Shown here in pieces: positions 1-11,970 of a DNA stretch of 64,000 nt. Source of the DNA: Diorhabda sublineata (Eukaryota; Arthropoda; Insecta; Coleoptera; Chrysomelidae); the NCBI RefSeq assembly GCF_026230105.1, contig NC_079474.1, positions 9,372,187-9,436,186 of the forward strand. Reading direction: 5' to 3'. The translations under genes and the position numbers were made by a program. Within the stretch, counting starts at the first letter, position 1; each line of letters opens with the position of its first letter. Below the pieces are notes generated by a model. The model was not told the origin of the DNA and ran no database searches. It saw nothing but the letters and a program-made list of their open reading frames with translations.

Positions 1-413
1 GTATCACCTTTTAGGACCTTGGGTTGACGACAAACGTTAGTATTTTATTCGCATATACTCGAAAAAATAGGAAAAACTTAAAATTTGATTTTTTTCTTCT
101 TTTTTGTTCTAATAGTCATTCAATTCCCTACCAATTCCATTAGTTTACCGTACATTTTTTGTCGGAGAATTACGAGCAGATCATGTGCTTTAGGACCTAG
201 TGTAATGAGGTCACAAATGTATATTATTGGTGTACTTCATAATTCTCAATCGCTGCCACTGTTCTCTGATGATCAGTGTAGTTACTACAACTATTGGACC
301 ATGTAAAATTCGTAATAAGACCTTCTTTTTACAATATATTCTTTAGTTGCACCTACTGATGTTTGATGTCGAAAGAATTGTTGTAAAACGAGACATAGGA
401 ATATATTTTTTAG
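1..413. other. Intron sequence upstream of the first visible esterase exon
   Basis: AT-rich sequence with no reading frame that matches the esterase family. The exon carrying the nucleophile serine (GxSxG) should lie only about ten to twenty residues before the exon at 414, but I could not find it here, so it should be left of the window. A polypyrimidine-like stretch ending in AG at 412-413 is the acceptor for the next exon. Confidence 0.5.
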
Positions 414-3400
414 AAATATTTCACGCCGCCATAATGCAAAGTGGAAGTCCAGTTGGTATTGAATTGAAAACACAAAACACTACTAATGAAGCCTACAGGC
501 TTGCACAAGTTCTAGATCCCACGTTTAACTCCAGCGATTCGCGCGACATTTTGAAATTTCTCCAAAACGCCACCGCTGAAGATATTTTACATGTAAGTAT
601 ATTCCTACTCACACAAATAGATTTTTTTAAATATGCTTTATTTGAAAAGAGTCCATATTATTAAAGAAGTCTTATATTTGTTACTGTTAACGTTTATCCA
701 AAATCACAAACACTAATTTGGGGAGTTATCTTTCTTTAACGAAAATACTACATTTTTTATATTGATATGAACTTTTCATCGTTTCTTGTACGTTGTCCAT
801 TTTTTACAATACCTCAAACTAACACAAAGGGGGTCTTATAAATAATGTCGGTTTTCATGTGTGAAAATTGTACGTCTCCATTAAAACATAACGTAACTTG
901 TCTCTAATTCTATGAAGAATCAATCCAATTGCTTCACTTTCTTTCAATTCATTTATTTTATCTATTTACTTATTGGAACCTTATTGGAAACAAAAGTTCA
1001 AAGAGGTCGTGACACTAAAAAAATATGTGGAATTGAACGAAGAAAAACGTTCTTGAGCCACAGCGTTGATTTAATTGTTTTAATTTTTGATATCTGACGC
1101 TTGATGTTCGCGCTCAAGTCGTCCACATGCCTGGAATATTAAGGTTACAAGAGAAGCAGTAGAAAATCAACCTAGTACCAATATAGTACCAATTATTGTA
1201 TTGTATTGGAGAAATATCCAAGTTTATTTAACCCAAAGCGGGTTCTTTTACAACAATGCTAAATCTAATACTGCGAAAATTACGCGGAAGAAGATCGTTC
1301 CGAATTCCTACCAAATCAATTACTTAATGCGGACCTTGCACCGTCAGATTACTATTTATTTCAATCCACGGCTAATATACTGAGTGGAATAAAAAGGAGA
1401 CGATTGAAATGTTTGCTGAACGTTGGGCTCAAACCATACCAAACCAGAATACTTGGAATATCAAAGCTTTATTTTTGTATAATTATTTAATAAGCGAAAT
1501 GAACATTAGGAACTGACTTTATTCATGAGACACCCTCTATAGTGAACATCCATAAATGCTCATTTAAATCATAAGAATTTACATAATTGATTATTGAAAT
1601 CATCAAGTTTGGTTATTAATGAAATAACTAGAGGCTGGATAAAGTGGTCTATCAATGAGATAAAAACAAATTTTCACCCACCGAAGGGTTTCCTAGTGAA
1701 GATTTTATCATTACCTGAATAGCTACAAATCAGCTTAAAAGTACTGTCACTCACTTTCATCGTAGCAGTTAGCTCTATTTTAAAGATAGATTTCCATGGA
1801 ATCAGATCATCTCAATCTTTAGTGTTGCATAACAGTCGAGTTAGAATGAGAAGGATCCACTGTTAATAGCTGAAAATGAAGCGTTGCAGATACACGCTTT
1901 CTGATAGGTCCCACTTAAAACTAACCAAGATCGATTTCCTAGCTAATCACGTATTTTTAACGTCACTAAACGTTTCCTAAAGTATATGAATCCTCCACTG
2001 ACGATTACGAGGTCTGCTGTTCTTTCTTTTCCATGCGCCATCGGCTTTTCAATGGTTCGTAATGCCCATTGCTTGTTCAGAAAGACAGAAGTCCCGTCTA
2101 TGCGTATATTCGCTTGTCTCATGTCAGGTGTTTCCAGCCAGAAATAACTATCACAGACTTCTCAGAGATATACATCTGGTTTTTACAAGAATAGACTCTG
2201 GGTGCTGCTTCGTTGTGTTTGCATTCCACCAATTGCCTTAAGCACACTGTTTCATCTTTTATGGCGCTCTGCTATCCAAAGGAAATGTATAAGAGTAGAG
2301 GATTCATACACATTTCCATAGCTAGACTTAAATTATTGATATCATTTCAGCAGATACGAATGTTTACTCATTTATAAACTTCAAAAACTGATGATTATTT
2401 TGTTTAAATGTAGTCGGGAGTAACTGGTGCTGCGGTTATAGAAAAAGACGGACCATTTTCACACGAAGGTTTCCCTTCGTTCTTAAACCAAAATTATAAA
2501 AAAGTTCCTGTTATAATAGGATTCAATTCGGAGGAAATGGCGTTTTTAGGTGAGTCGATCGATTATAAAAAGAAGTAATAATTCTTATGTTAACTTTATC
2601 AATGTACGTAACCTATCTCAGTGATATTCAGTTATAAGTAGTTAAAAATAAGATCAATGCGTTGAAAATTAACTAAAATATTAAAACAGGCTTATTAGGA
2701 ACGTCTTATAAAGTCTATAAACAGACCATTTAATTCAAGTTATCTTCTACATTTCGTCAGCTTTATTTTTTGTAAGGAGGATTTAGTGATACTAAAAATA
2801 TCGTAATACTTTGTTTCACAATAAATTCAGTTTTTGAGAAGAAGGAGTCATTTCGCTGAGAAAATGTTCGTAACTAAAATAAAAATAAAAATATATTAAT
2901 ATATTAATCGTGAATATTCCACAGTTTATAGTAAAAATGAAACCCAGTATGAGAAATTCGACGCAGATCCTAGTTTATTGGTTGATAAATTGATAAACAT
3001 GTCTCCCGAAAACCGAACAATTGCTGGTACTTTATTAAAACAACTATACACACAGAATACGAGTTTTGAAGAAAATTATGGGGGATATATCAGGGTAAGT
3101 ATTATTATAAACCAAAGTCGAAATCAATCTTTACGATAAAACAGTTATTTATAAAACATATATTCGATTTTCATAGATTTGTGTATTTGTTTGAACTATT
3201 GACAACAGCGCGATAGATTTTCCCTCGACACTTTAAATGTTTTATCACCCCACCTGATCCTTGCTTCTTCAGATCCAATCCGGAACTAGTTACAGGCGTC
3301 AATATTTGATTCTAATATACGAGGGCAGCCCAATAAGTACTTGCCTCATCACTCGATAACGCCCGTATAGAAATAGCAATTTACTATCATGTGGTGCATT

Positions 3401-5648
3401 TTCAAATATTGTAGTTAAAATTTAGGCTTTTTCGGACTCGTAGTTTTATTTTGAGTGAGGATATTAGAAAAATTTACATTTTGCTTATGAAAGTGGATCA
3501 AAGAAGATTTAGATGCTAGATGGTGATTATTGTCATTCGAAGGGGATTGTTACGAATTGTTGTAACGAGTTTGAAACTCAATTTTTGATAAGCTAGGTCT
3601 AGATTCCCCACAAATGGCGGAAATGCCCGATCTCGTAATGGCAGGTAACAAACTGAAGGTACGCGGAATAGATGGGGCAATGTGCATTTCAAAAGATCAT
3701 GAGAATTGTGAATTGTATGAAATTTTGGATGAGAAGAAGTTGTTGAGACTCGTTTGCTCATTTAGGACAACAATCGCAACTCTGAGATCTTTTTAGAGCA
3801 GTGTGTAAGTTTCGTGACAGTCTACTAAACATAGATCCACTGTTACAGTCCAGAAACAATGGACTTTACTTTATATAAAGCGAAGACTGTCCTATAAACC
3901 AGAAACATGATAGCCACTGTTTTCTCGGATTCACAAGGTGTTATTTACATCGACTCATATCTCCACTCTCGTCATGGCCAAATTAGTCGAGTTAGGCCAC
4001 GAACTGCTATTCCATCAACCTTAATTCCCATGTTTGGCTCCGTTTGATTTACATACACGAGATTTGAACTCGCGCTGCTTATTTTTCTTTCCGAAATTTA
4101 ATAAGCCTATCGCTGGGTAGAAATTTGCGTACATTTCTCAAAATTTGGCAAAATTGGTCATATTAGGCCAGGAATTGCAGCCCCATTAATCTCATTTTCC
4201 AGTTTTATTTCCACGAAACTTCTTTTTGTATCTAAATATGAAAAAGTCGCTTTCCGGGGAGAAATTTCAATCCATACATCAGATTTACTTATTCCTTATC
4301 CTCCAGATTTCACCACGAGCGACTTCTTTTTGTTTCCAAACATAAAAATTCATTCATCGGGGTTAAATTTGAGTCAATTCTTCAGATTTGGCCTTCTAAA
4401 CTTGAAAAAGTCACTTTTCGAACAGGAATTGGATTCTAATGAGACCGCCACGATTACCGACTTTGCAGATCTCGAGAAAACATATTTTCTCAGTCGTTTT
4501 ACTTAAGTTAAATCATTATTGAGTCAAGTGAATAGAACTAAAAAGAGACTATGCGAGACACTGAGAAAAAAAGGGAATTCACTGCGTATGGCATTATTTT
4601 GGGCATTTGTAACGAAGAAAATAACATAAGCAGAATTCTCGTTCCTCTGAGGCAGCTACATTTAAAAAACAATTGTATTTACACAGTTCGTAAAGTTAGT
4701 TAAGTTATCGATATTACCTCAATAATTACATCGACATTAATTCCCCCTTTTGCGCTGCTTCTGGTTCCTGACCTAGAAATGAATATGTCATTTAAATTTT
4801 TATGAAATAAAACTAATTCTGGTATGAAGTGTGAACTTACAAAGTGTGAAAACCTGATGGCTACCTTGTGGTAAAGAAGCGCGTTTACCGTAAGTTTCTG
4901 CAAGTTATTTGTTGAATTTAAGATTATTATTTCCAGTTTCATTAAGAAATAGTTTATTAAAAAGTTCCTGCATAAGTTAAAATCGATTGATCTCCCTACA
5001 GCCACCACTTTGACAAAAAAACTGTTCTCTTAGATTGCCTAACAGTTATTAATATTTCTTATGATTTTAGTATATCAGTGACAATTCGTTCACTACAGCT
5101 ACGTGTAAACAAGTTGAGTTAGCTTCCTCCGAGGCTCCCTATTATTTATATCAATTTTCTTATAAAGGTGAAATAGGAGGGATGACGTCAATACTGCCTT
5201 TATTACCACCAAGTAAATAATTATAAATTTTTTATTATTATGCACCTGTTATTATTGAATGTGTATTATAGACACTGGTAATGTAGGCCACGCTGAAGAT
5301 TTACATTATATGTGGGACGATGGTTCGAATAGCGACCTTAGTCAATTTCCTGAAGAAGATGGCGTAATACTACACCGTTACGTTCAATTATGGACAAATT
5401 TCGTTAAATACTTGTGAGTAATTGACAAAATAATCAAATTTTTTCTTTGAGTTAATTATTTCACAATTTATAGCGTCCCAACCCCCGAACCCGTTGGTAA
5501 TATCACTTGGTTACCTTCCGAACCATCGACACTTAGATATCTGAATATAAATTCGACTTTCGAGATGTTGGACCACCCAAGGCAGTACCAGCAAGTTAAA
5601 GAAATATTAGAAACATACATGGAACCACCTTACACGGTTTTTAAATAA
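414..5648 (+). CDS. Carboxylesterase (type-B, alpha/beta hydrolase), C-terminal part, 5' end outside the window
   Basis: Six exons join in phase: 414-592, 2414-2549, 2925-3094, 5071-5212, 5272-5413 and 5474-5648, all with GT-AG borders, ending at TAA 5646-5648. They encode about 315 residues of a family usually near 550. The first exon opens with IFHAAIMQSGSP, the stretch that follows the nucleophile elbow in carboxylesterases. The acid of the triad is in GFNSEE (third exon boundary region, about 2527) and the histidine is in VGHAEDLHYMW (about 5285). Both are intact, so this part looks functional; the serine lies upstream of the window. Family knowledge: hydrolysis of ester bonds in xenobiotics, hormones or lipids, usually in a secreted or membrane-tethered enzyme. 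Substrate cannot be inferred. Introns hold two mariner fossils. An AATAAA-like signal follows the stop at about 5660. Confidence 0.9.
1190..1545 (+). mobile_element. Decayed mariner-type transposase C-terminal fragment in esterase intron
   Basis: One frame around 1333 reads DLAPSDYYLF, the conserved stretch around the last catalytic Asp of mariner transposases, followed by shifted remnants of the C-terminal helices (FAERW at about 1411). It stops near a GACACCCTCTATA end at about 1530 that resembles a mariner terminal sequence. Frameshifts and stops rule out activity. The fragment is 5' truncated. Confidence 0.7.
1600..2400. other. Esterase intron sequence, unclassified
   Basis: No host exon recognised. 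On the minus strand a run of about 40 codons around 2160-2290 (reading APRVYSCKNQMYISEKSV in part) looks protein-derived, but I cannot assign it to a family. It may be part of another degraded transposon. Confidence 0.3.
3320..4560 (+). mobile_element. Mariner transposon fossil with duplicated C-terminal segments
   Basis: The left end is TA followed by CGAGGGCAGCCCAATAAG at 3320, a typical mariner terminal inverted repeat start. Frames further on give AKTVL and MIATVFSDSQGVIYIDS (about 3881-3955), the central DDE core region, then LAKLVELGHELLFHQP (about 3975). The segment LAPSDYFLFPNLKK of the family appears in three diverged versions near 4035, 4190 and 4310, as if that part had been tandemly duplicated. 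The last version runs on into a C-terminal stretch reading FADLEKTYF (about 4460). Many stops; inactive. It lies in the intron before esterase exon 5071. Confidence 0.8.
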
Positions 5649-7752
5649 GAAAATCCCGAAAATAAATGGTATAAAGTGCTTTGAGTGAAAATTATTATTT
5701 TACCCTTCTCCTTCCATAAAAACGTAAAAAAAACTACTAAAACAAGCAGTAATCCAACAAGATCCTGTATTATAAATACCAATAGTTCAGCATAAAAGTT
5801 ATATACGATTTATTACATAAGTGACAGTCGAATATTTTAATATAAACCTATAACTAAAAGGGTTGACCATATTCGTTGTATTAAAACATCAAAACTACTT
5901 TGAAACAAACTATTTAGCAAATAATAGAATAAGTAGTTAGAATTGGTTTCAATAATCCGACGACTATGTTCGAACGAACGCCTGAATATTAAGACATTTA
6001 TTTGTTTACAGACCGCTCTTAAATACTTAAACCCGAGGAATCAATCATATAGGATGCGGGTCCCTATTAAGATCGTGTGCCATAAATTTTAATGAATACA
6101 ATAAACCTTGAGTTTAAGTAGCTAAATTTATTATTCTCCACGGTCACATTAATATAATGCAGACATTTGGTAATCCGAGAGGATACGTTAATGGAGGGTA
6201 AAAATAAGGAACGTTATTGTATCCTTCAACTTAATGACTAACAGATTCATACACATCACTGTCTGGGTTACATTTGTGGAATGTTTTTAAATTTATATAA
6301 TTTTAAATTGGAAATCAAAACAATACCAATAAACACTATGGACATCCCAGAAAAAAATCACCTGGACTAACAAGACTAAATACTTTCATTTTTGGGACAT
6401 CTGTGGGTAGTTAATAGAAGCTTAACCTAGTTTGTGGGGGGCAAACACCTTTTCCGCGATATCTAGGAAATTATGCGTCCTATAAAAAATTCGTGAAGTT
6501 TTGCCCTAACTTTAAAATTATAGTAAGCAATGAAGGGTGAATATTTTTATAAAAATTTTCTTTTTTGTTCTATAACTTTTTTTATATATATTGAAAAAAA
6601 AAATACATCAGACCAATTTTGTAGATGATCTTCTGATGACAATTTTTCACTGTAATTTTTTTCAATTTCATTCATTTAAAACGCTGTTACAGCGCTCCAA
6701 AGTTGACCGGGTCCTTCCCTAACTCTTTTCCATGCCACCTATAAGGTAGGGTCTGTAGGCGCGTTTTTTGACGTGGTATCCCCAGTAGGCCTACTCCACG
6801 GACATCTTGCTTATAAGGTAATCCTCCACATCATAATATTTTCAATCACTTATTAGCTAGCTACTAGGTATAATCTATTAATATTATAATATATATTTTT
6901 AAAAGTATTTATAAAAATAATAAATTTATAAAATGAGGTATCTATGCCTATGGTAGATCAAACAAAATTATCGGCAAGGGTTTTTACAATCTGCAATTGA
7001 TATTGGAAAAACTATAGCTCTATCTTTACTCTTGACAATCTTTATATTATAGGTCAAAAAATGGAGATAAAACTAAAAAGCATTAAAAGGACCAAATGTA
7101 TTTTTTTGTAATGAACTAAAAATGTCCATGTTTCCATCATTCATTTAAATACGTTCGATTAAAATTGAATATTAGGACAATTCCTGTAGATGCATATTCA
7201 ATTTGTAAACACGTTGCACTCGAAATTTTAGATCTATATAGATATATATCTATAATAGAATACAAATATTCGTAAAAATTTATAAATTTATTTTCATTAA
7301 AATGAATAAATATTACTCAGTCCCTTCGAAACTTTTACGAATACAGAAAAATACACATGAATACTGTATGGTATTTATGACATGTCTAAAAATTTACATT
7401 CTGTGACTACCCTCAGCTTAAAATTATATGTTCTATGTTTCAAGGTGCAGACGCTAGTAGAGATGAAATTCTTGAAATTCAACCAAAATCAAAAAATCAG
7501 TAACAATTATATATAATATTTACTGTGTTTTAAGTATATGCATGTGTTATAAAAATAATAGAAACTTCAATTTTCATATCAATAATCCATTATAAACTAC
7601 GTAATTTTCTATGGGTTGTTCCCAAAACTACCCATCTCTAGCATTACCTATAAACGAATATTATGTCATGTGAATATTCTTAGAGGTTAGTATGATTTAA
7701 TGACGTTTATTGTTTACTGTTTGTATTAATATTTTGAGATATTATAGTAAAA
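5649..7752. other. Intergenic region between esterase and FUN14 gene
   Basis: No gene seen. AT-rich. It contains a short imperfect inverted repeat at 6341-6412 (GACATCCCAGAAAAA against TTTTTGGGACATC), and a less AT-rich island near 6690-6830 with two copies of TATAAGGTA, likely from a degraded repeat. The 5' UTR and promoter of the FUN14 gene should lie just before 7753, but no core element is clear. Confidence 0.5.
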
Positions 7753-10022
7753 ATGCCGAGTTTAATTGGAAGACGACCAATTTCTGGAAAAGATGATATA
7801 AATGAAGCGGTGGATGATGCTGGAAGTCAGGCCAAATCATTTTTTCAAACAGTTTTCGGTGATATTAGTAAAACATCGGCTAGTAAACAGATTATTCTAG
7901 GAGCTTCTTCGGGATGGTACATAATTATATAGATCATCAATCTTGTTAACATATTATGTATATATTACATTTTAGGATAACTGGATTTGTAACTATGAAA
8001 GTAGGAAAAACTGCTGCTCTTGCTTTAGGCGGAGGTATAATACTTTTACAAGTTGCTAATGAGAAGGGATACATTAGGATAAATTGGAATAAAATTAATA
8101 AGAATCTAGACAAAGTAGTTGATAAAGTGGAGGAACAAATTACTGGTGAAAGTTCATCTTGGACAGATAAGGTATATCTTTTGTATTTTACCTTGTTCTA
8201 ATTTTACTCTTATGATTACCTCTGTTCTTGATCCTACAAATATTTCTTCAACCAGAAAACTACTACTAACATTGTCTGATTGGAAATAGTGGAGCAAGGG
8301 GATAAAAATTTCAATTTTATATGCTTAATTATGATTGATGGAGAATTTATCAAATTTATAGTTAACTAAAGTTGTAGATAATTTACGTTAGTTGACTGAC
8401 ACCTAACTTCAAAAATTCGAAGAACTATTTTGTATGATATTTATAAAAAATTATTGATAATATAGTTTTTCATCTAGATTTCTAAAATTCAAAAATTGAA
8501 CAGAAAAAAATCTGAAGATTAAGTAGTAGGTACTTTTGATTGTATTATTTTACTTGAAAAACGCAAATATTTTCAAAAGGTTTTATTACTAATTAATAAT
8601 CGAATCAAAAATAGAGATTATTCTCAGGCTATTCCACTATTTTCCCTTTATTTTGTACTTGGCGTTTATTTTGGTCATAAATGTTTTTCCAAGTGAAATT
8701 TGTTCAAAAATTGGTTTTCTTAAGTCAAATGGAGATGAAATTAGATTTTCCTAATATAATTTGGTCAAAAATTAACTTTTCTTAATCTGTATTGGGAAAC
8801 AAAAAATTCTTCAATTTCAATTAAATTAAAAATTGACTTTTCTTAGTTCAATTTGGTCAACAAAGGCTTCTTTATCTTTATTTAAATTACAAATTGGTTT
8901 TTTTAATTTTGTTATGAATAATTAGCTTTTTAAAAGTTAATTTAATCAAAAAGTTGGTTTTCAAGTTTAATTAGGGTAAATGCGCCAGTGAGTCGGCCAC
9001 CGCCTGTAGTCGGCACAAATGAAATATTTTTTTCGATTATTTCTTTAAACATTAATTTGTTTTCGTGTACCTATTACATTTATGCCCATATAATTTAATA
9101 CGGGCCTGGTAAAAATCAGTCTCATTTGGTGCGGCCGACCACTGGTATAGCCCTGGCCGACTATAGGGTTATACAGGGCCGATTACTAGCTAAACTGTCA
9201 TTTCTTTAAAGAATTAATTAAGGAAATTGTAGATTGACCTAGAAGCTTGTTATCTTTTTCTCATTTTGTTCTTTAATATACATGCTTCAAGATTCTTGAG
9301 GTAAAATCTGTGCAGCCCAAGACACATCTGTGGTATTCTTTGGAAAAGTGTGATGTACTCAAAAAAGGCTGACTACTGGCACATTCACCCTATGTCCAAA
9401 ATTGCCTTTTTTATGTTCAAAAATAGGTATTACCAAGTTAAATTTGTTAAAAAATTGGCTTTTTTAAGTCAATAGAAGCCACAAATTAGCTTTTCTGAAT
9501 TTAATTTAGTCAAAAAATAACTTTTCTTAATATTAACAATTACATTGTTCAACTTCAATTTGACCAAAAAGTATTCCTATATTTATTTTGTTTAAAAATA
9601 AGTTTTTCCTAGTTAAATTCATTCAAAAGTTATTATTTCTTATTTAAATGAAGCCAAAAGTTGACTTTTCTAATTGGTCTAGTTTTAGTCTAATTTGGTC
9701 AACAAAGCCTTCTCTAATTTCAATTTGGCTTTTCTGATTTAAATGTTGAAAATTAGCTTTTCGAAGTAAGTTCAATTTTCACTTTCCTTAGTTACATAAA
9801 GGCATAAATTGTAACATTAGTCTCATGCACACAACTATAGATAAAATATTTGTCCTACCGTGCCTTCATGAACCCCGAGAATATCAATTATTTTTTACTA
9901 TTTTTTTTCTTGGTTTTATTTCCATTTAAACCATATTTTAGGTAATGAATTTTGCCAGAAATAACACTCCTTTCTCCTCTGGATTCATTGGTGGCTTTCT
10001 AATCGGTTTAGCATCACATTAG
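7753..10022 (+). CDS. FUN14 domain-containing protein (FUNDC1-like), complete, 3 exons
   Basis: Exons 7753-7916, 7976-8171 and 9942-10022 join in phase (phase 2, then phase 0) and encode 146 residues, close to the family size of about 155. The start is the first ATG in the exon, after an upstream AT-rich leader. The FUN14 signature is visible: GASSGWITGFVTMKVGKTAA (residues about 50-69), a Gly/Ala-rich membrane segment GGGIILLQVA, an amphipathic Lys-rich linker, and the terminal membrane segment SSGFIGGFLIGLAS. Family knowledge: FUN14 proteins sit in the outer mitochondrial membrane, and FUNDC1 recruits LC3 in mitophagy through a YxxL motif. I see no clear YxxL motif in the N-terminal 45 residues here, so receptor function is not assured. 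The second intron carries a decayed minisatellite and a MITE. Confidence 0.88.
8660..9790. repeat. Decayed minisatellite in FUN14 intron 2
   Basis: A unit of roughly 35-50 bp recurs many times in degenerate form, with a core like AATTTGGTCAAAAATTG followed by GCTTTTCTTAAGT. Copies can be followed at 8685-8970 and again at 9410-9790, on both sides of an inserted MITE. The array is too diverged for exact unit counting by eye. Confidence 0.7.
8974..9390. mobile_element. 417-bp TA-flanked MITE
   Basis: The two ends form an inverted repeat of about 25 bp. The left end is GGGTAAATGCGCCAGTGAGT and then CGGCC; the reverse complement of the right end is GGGTGAATGTGCCAGTAGTC and then AGCC. Both ends are bordered by TA (8972-8973 and 9391-9392), the target duplication of Tc1/mariner-type elements. 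The interior has repeated GGCCGACTA-like words and no coding potential. It splits the surrounding minisatellite, so it arrived later. Confidence 0.8.
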
Positions 10023-10264
10023 AAAAAATAATTACTTGCAACATCTTACAAAGAATTATTGCTATATTATTTGTTTAATAAAAATAAAACATAATATTTG
10101 TATGTGGTCAAAAAAATTATTTCAATTAAAATCTTAAACTGACCAACATCTTTAACAAAAAGTTTATATTGATCCAGCCTAAAATGCAAAATTTCTTTTT
10201 TTGTAATTAAATTATATTCCCAAAAAGACGTATATAATTTTTTTCCATTCCTATATGAAAATAG

Positions 10265-10466
10265 AGATGTTCTTCCTGAAGGTGGTGAATTTTTACAGGC
10301 TGAAAGATTTCTTGATAGGAAACTAGATCAAGCAGAAGACGTTATTAGGAAAGGTAAAAATAAAGCAAACAAATGGTATTCAGGTAGTAATTATCAAGTG
10401 AAAGAGATGCACATATTCCTAGTCTCCTTCATAGCTGGAGTTGCTATAGGAATAGGCACTTCTTAA
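10265..10466 (+). pseudogene. Orphan terminal exon with C-terminal membrane segment, possibly alternative or leftover FUN14-type exon
   Basis: An open frame preceded by an AG acceptor (AATAG at 10260-10264) reads DVLPEGGEFLQAERFLDRKL, then AEDVIRKGKNKANKWYSG, then MHIFLVSFIAGVAIGIGTS before TAA 10464-10466, with AATAAA signals after it. The layout (charged helix, then a Gly-rich terminal membrane segment) parallels the end of the FUN14 protein. It begins in a phase that does not fit the donors at 7916 (would create TGA) or 8171 (phase 0). So it is either an alternative last exon using an exon I did not find, the last exon of a tandem gene copy whose front is lost, or part of an unrelated gene. 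Confidence 0.45.
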
Positions 10467-11970
10467 ACACACTTATATGTAGGTATATTATAACAATCAT
10501 TTCTCGTATTATATTCTAATAAAATAAATGTAATATAATCACGCATTGAATTAGTTTAGATCTGTATTATTATTACTTAATTAACTGTATTATTCTATTG
10601 ACGCTTGTATGATTAAAAAATAAATGTATTGTTAGACCAACTTTCATTTACTCTTGAATTCTATCATCAAGTACGGGATTATTTGACACAAATGTTTCAA
10701 ATGAAAGAGGCTTATGCTCTAACAGAAAAAAATTATATTTTTTAAATTGTAAACAAACACGCATCTGTTCTATTATATTCTATTCTTTCTGTTCCCTAAA
10801 TAAAAAGAAAATATGAAATCATATGAAAGCTATCATACAAAATTTGCTTAAAACAAAAGGAAATTCATAAAGATAACTGAAATTTTTTGAGCACAAGGAT
10901 ATCAAAAGCAAGGAAAAACTTACCGGCGAATATAAAGAATAAAATCACCAAAAATTTACTAAAATTTACTTTGATTTAAAGTGTACATAGGTAGAGGAAT
11001 AATTCGAATACATTCCAAGGTTTCATTGAATTTCTTGAATAAAGGTCATAACAAATAATAAGTTCATACTAGATTAAGTAATTTATTAAAATTGTTATCA
11101 GTTAATACAATAAGAACCTAAATCAGCAACAACCTGATTGAAATATTAATGATATCTTTGTAAACTCATGACAGCCATTTAATAATGAAATGAAATATTT
11201 AAAAATAACCAATGTCCAATAATCAAATGAACAAAATAGGATCTATGCTCCACCAATAAAGCATTCCTATCCAGTAAGCTAATATAAACTTTACATAAAC
11301 AGTAATAATTTAATATATACATAAACTAATGTTTAGTCCTTGTAAATCTTGAATAGAGTCTGATTCGTATCAATCCTAATTCAAGTAGTTTTTGGTCAAA
11401 TTGTCTTGTTTATCTCTTTCAATCTTATCTTCAACTTATGTTAGAGCTAATCCTATTTGATACACACCAGTTGTAAGGTTCTCGCATTTCTAATGTGAGG
11501 ATAGGAAAAGTTGGAATTGCATCTTGATCTATCATTATGCCATCTTCTAGAACAATTGACCAAAACCAATTCCTCTCCTCCAGGGCTACTTTCGGACACT
11601 TTAGGGATAATGTCGAACGCGTTGGGGGGTTTTGGGGTTTCGTACCTTTTCATTAGCTTGGTTCAACCTATAACTGAGTTTCAGAAAAATTGGCCGAACC
11701 AATTTCTATGAAGGTTGAACAAGGTACAATTGTCACAAATATATTTTCGTATTATTATAAACATTTTATTCGAAAAGAAAAGTATTGGGGTTAATAATCG
11801 AAGGTTGTAAAAAAAATTCATAGTTCAGCGTATTTTTTTAGGAATCATAAAATGTGAATAATTTAAACTTTATTTATAAAAGTCAAAGCTACAAAAAATG
11901 TCTTTTTTAAATAAGCAGTAAAAATGTTAAAACTAGTATTTTATCAAGAAAAATATTGGTACAAAAATAT
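10467..11970. other. Intergenic region between orphan exon and CLIP protease
   Basis: No convincing gene. Several AATAAA motifs directly after 10466 could serve polyadenylation. A less AT-rich patch at 11450-11710 has open frames on both strands, including a Pro-rich minus-strand frame. I take it as part of an unclassified repeat, since neither frame resembles a known domain. Confidence 0.5.

Noticed and set aside
7225..7262. Palindromic AGATCTATATAGATATATATC run as a regulatory site
   Set aside because: Low-complexity AT palindromes are frequent in this window and nothing else supports a function.
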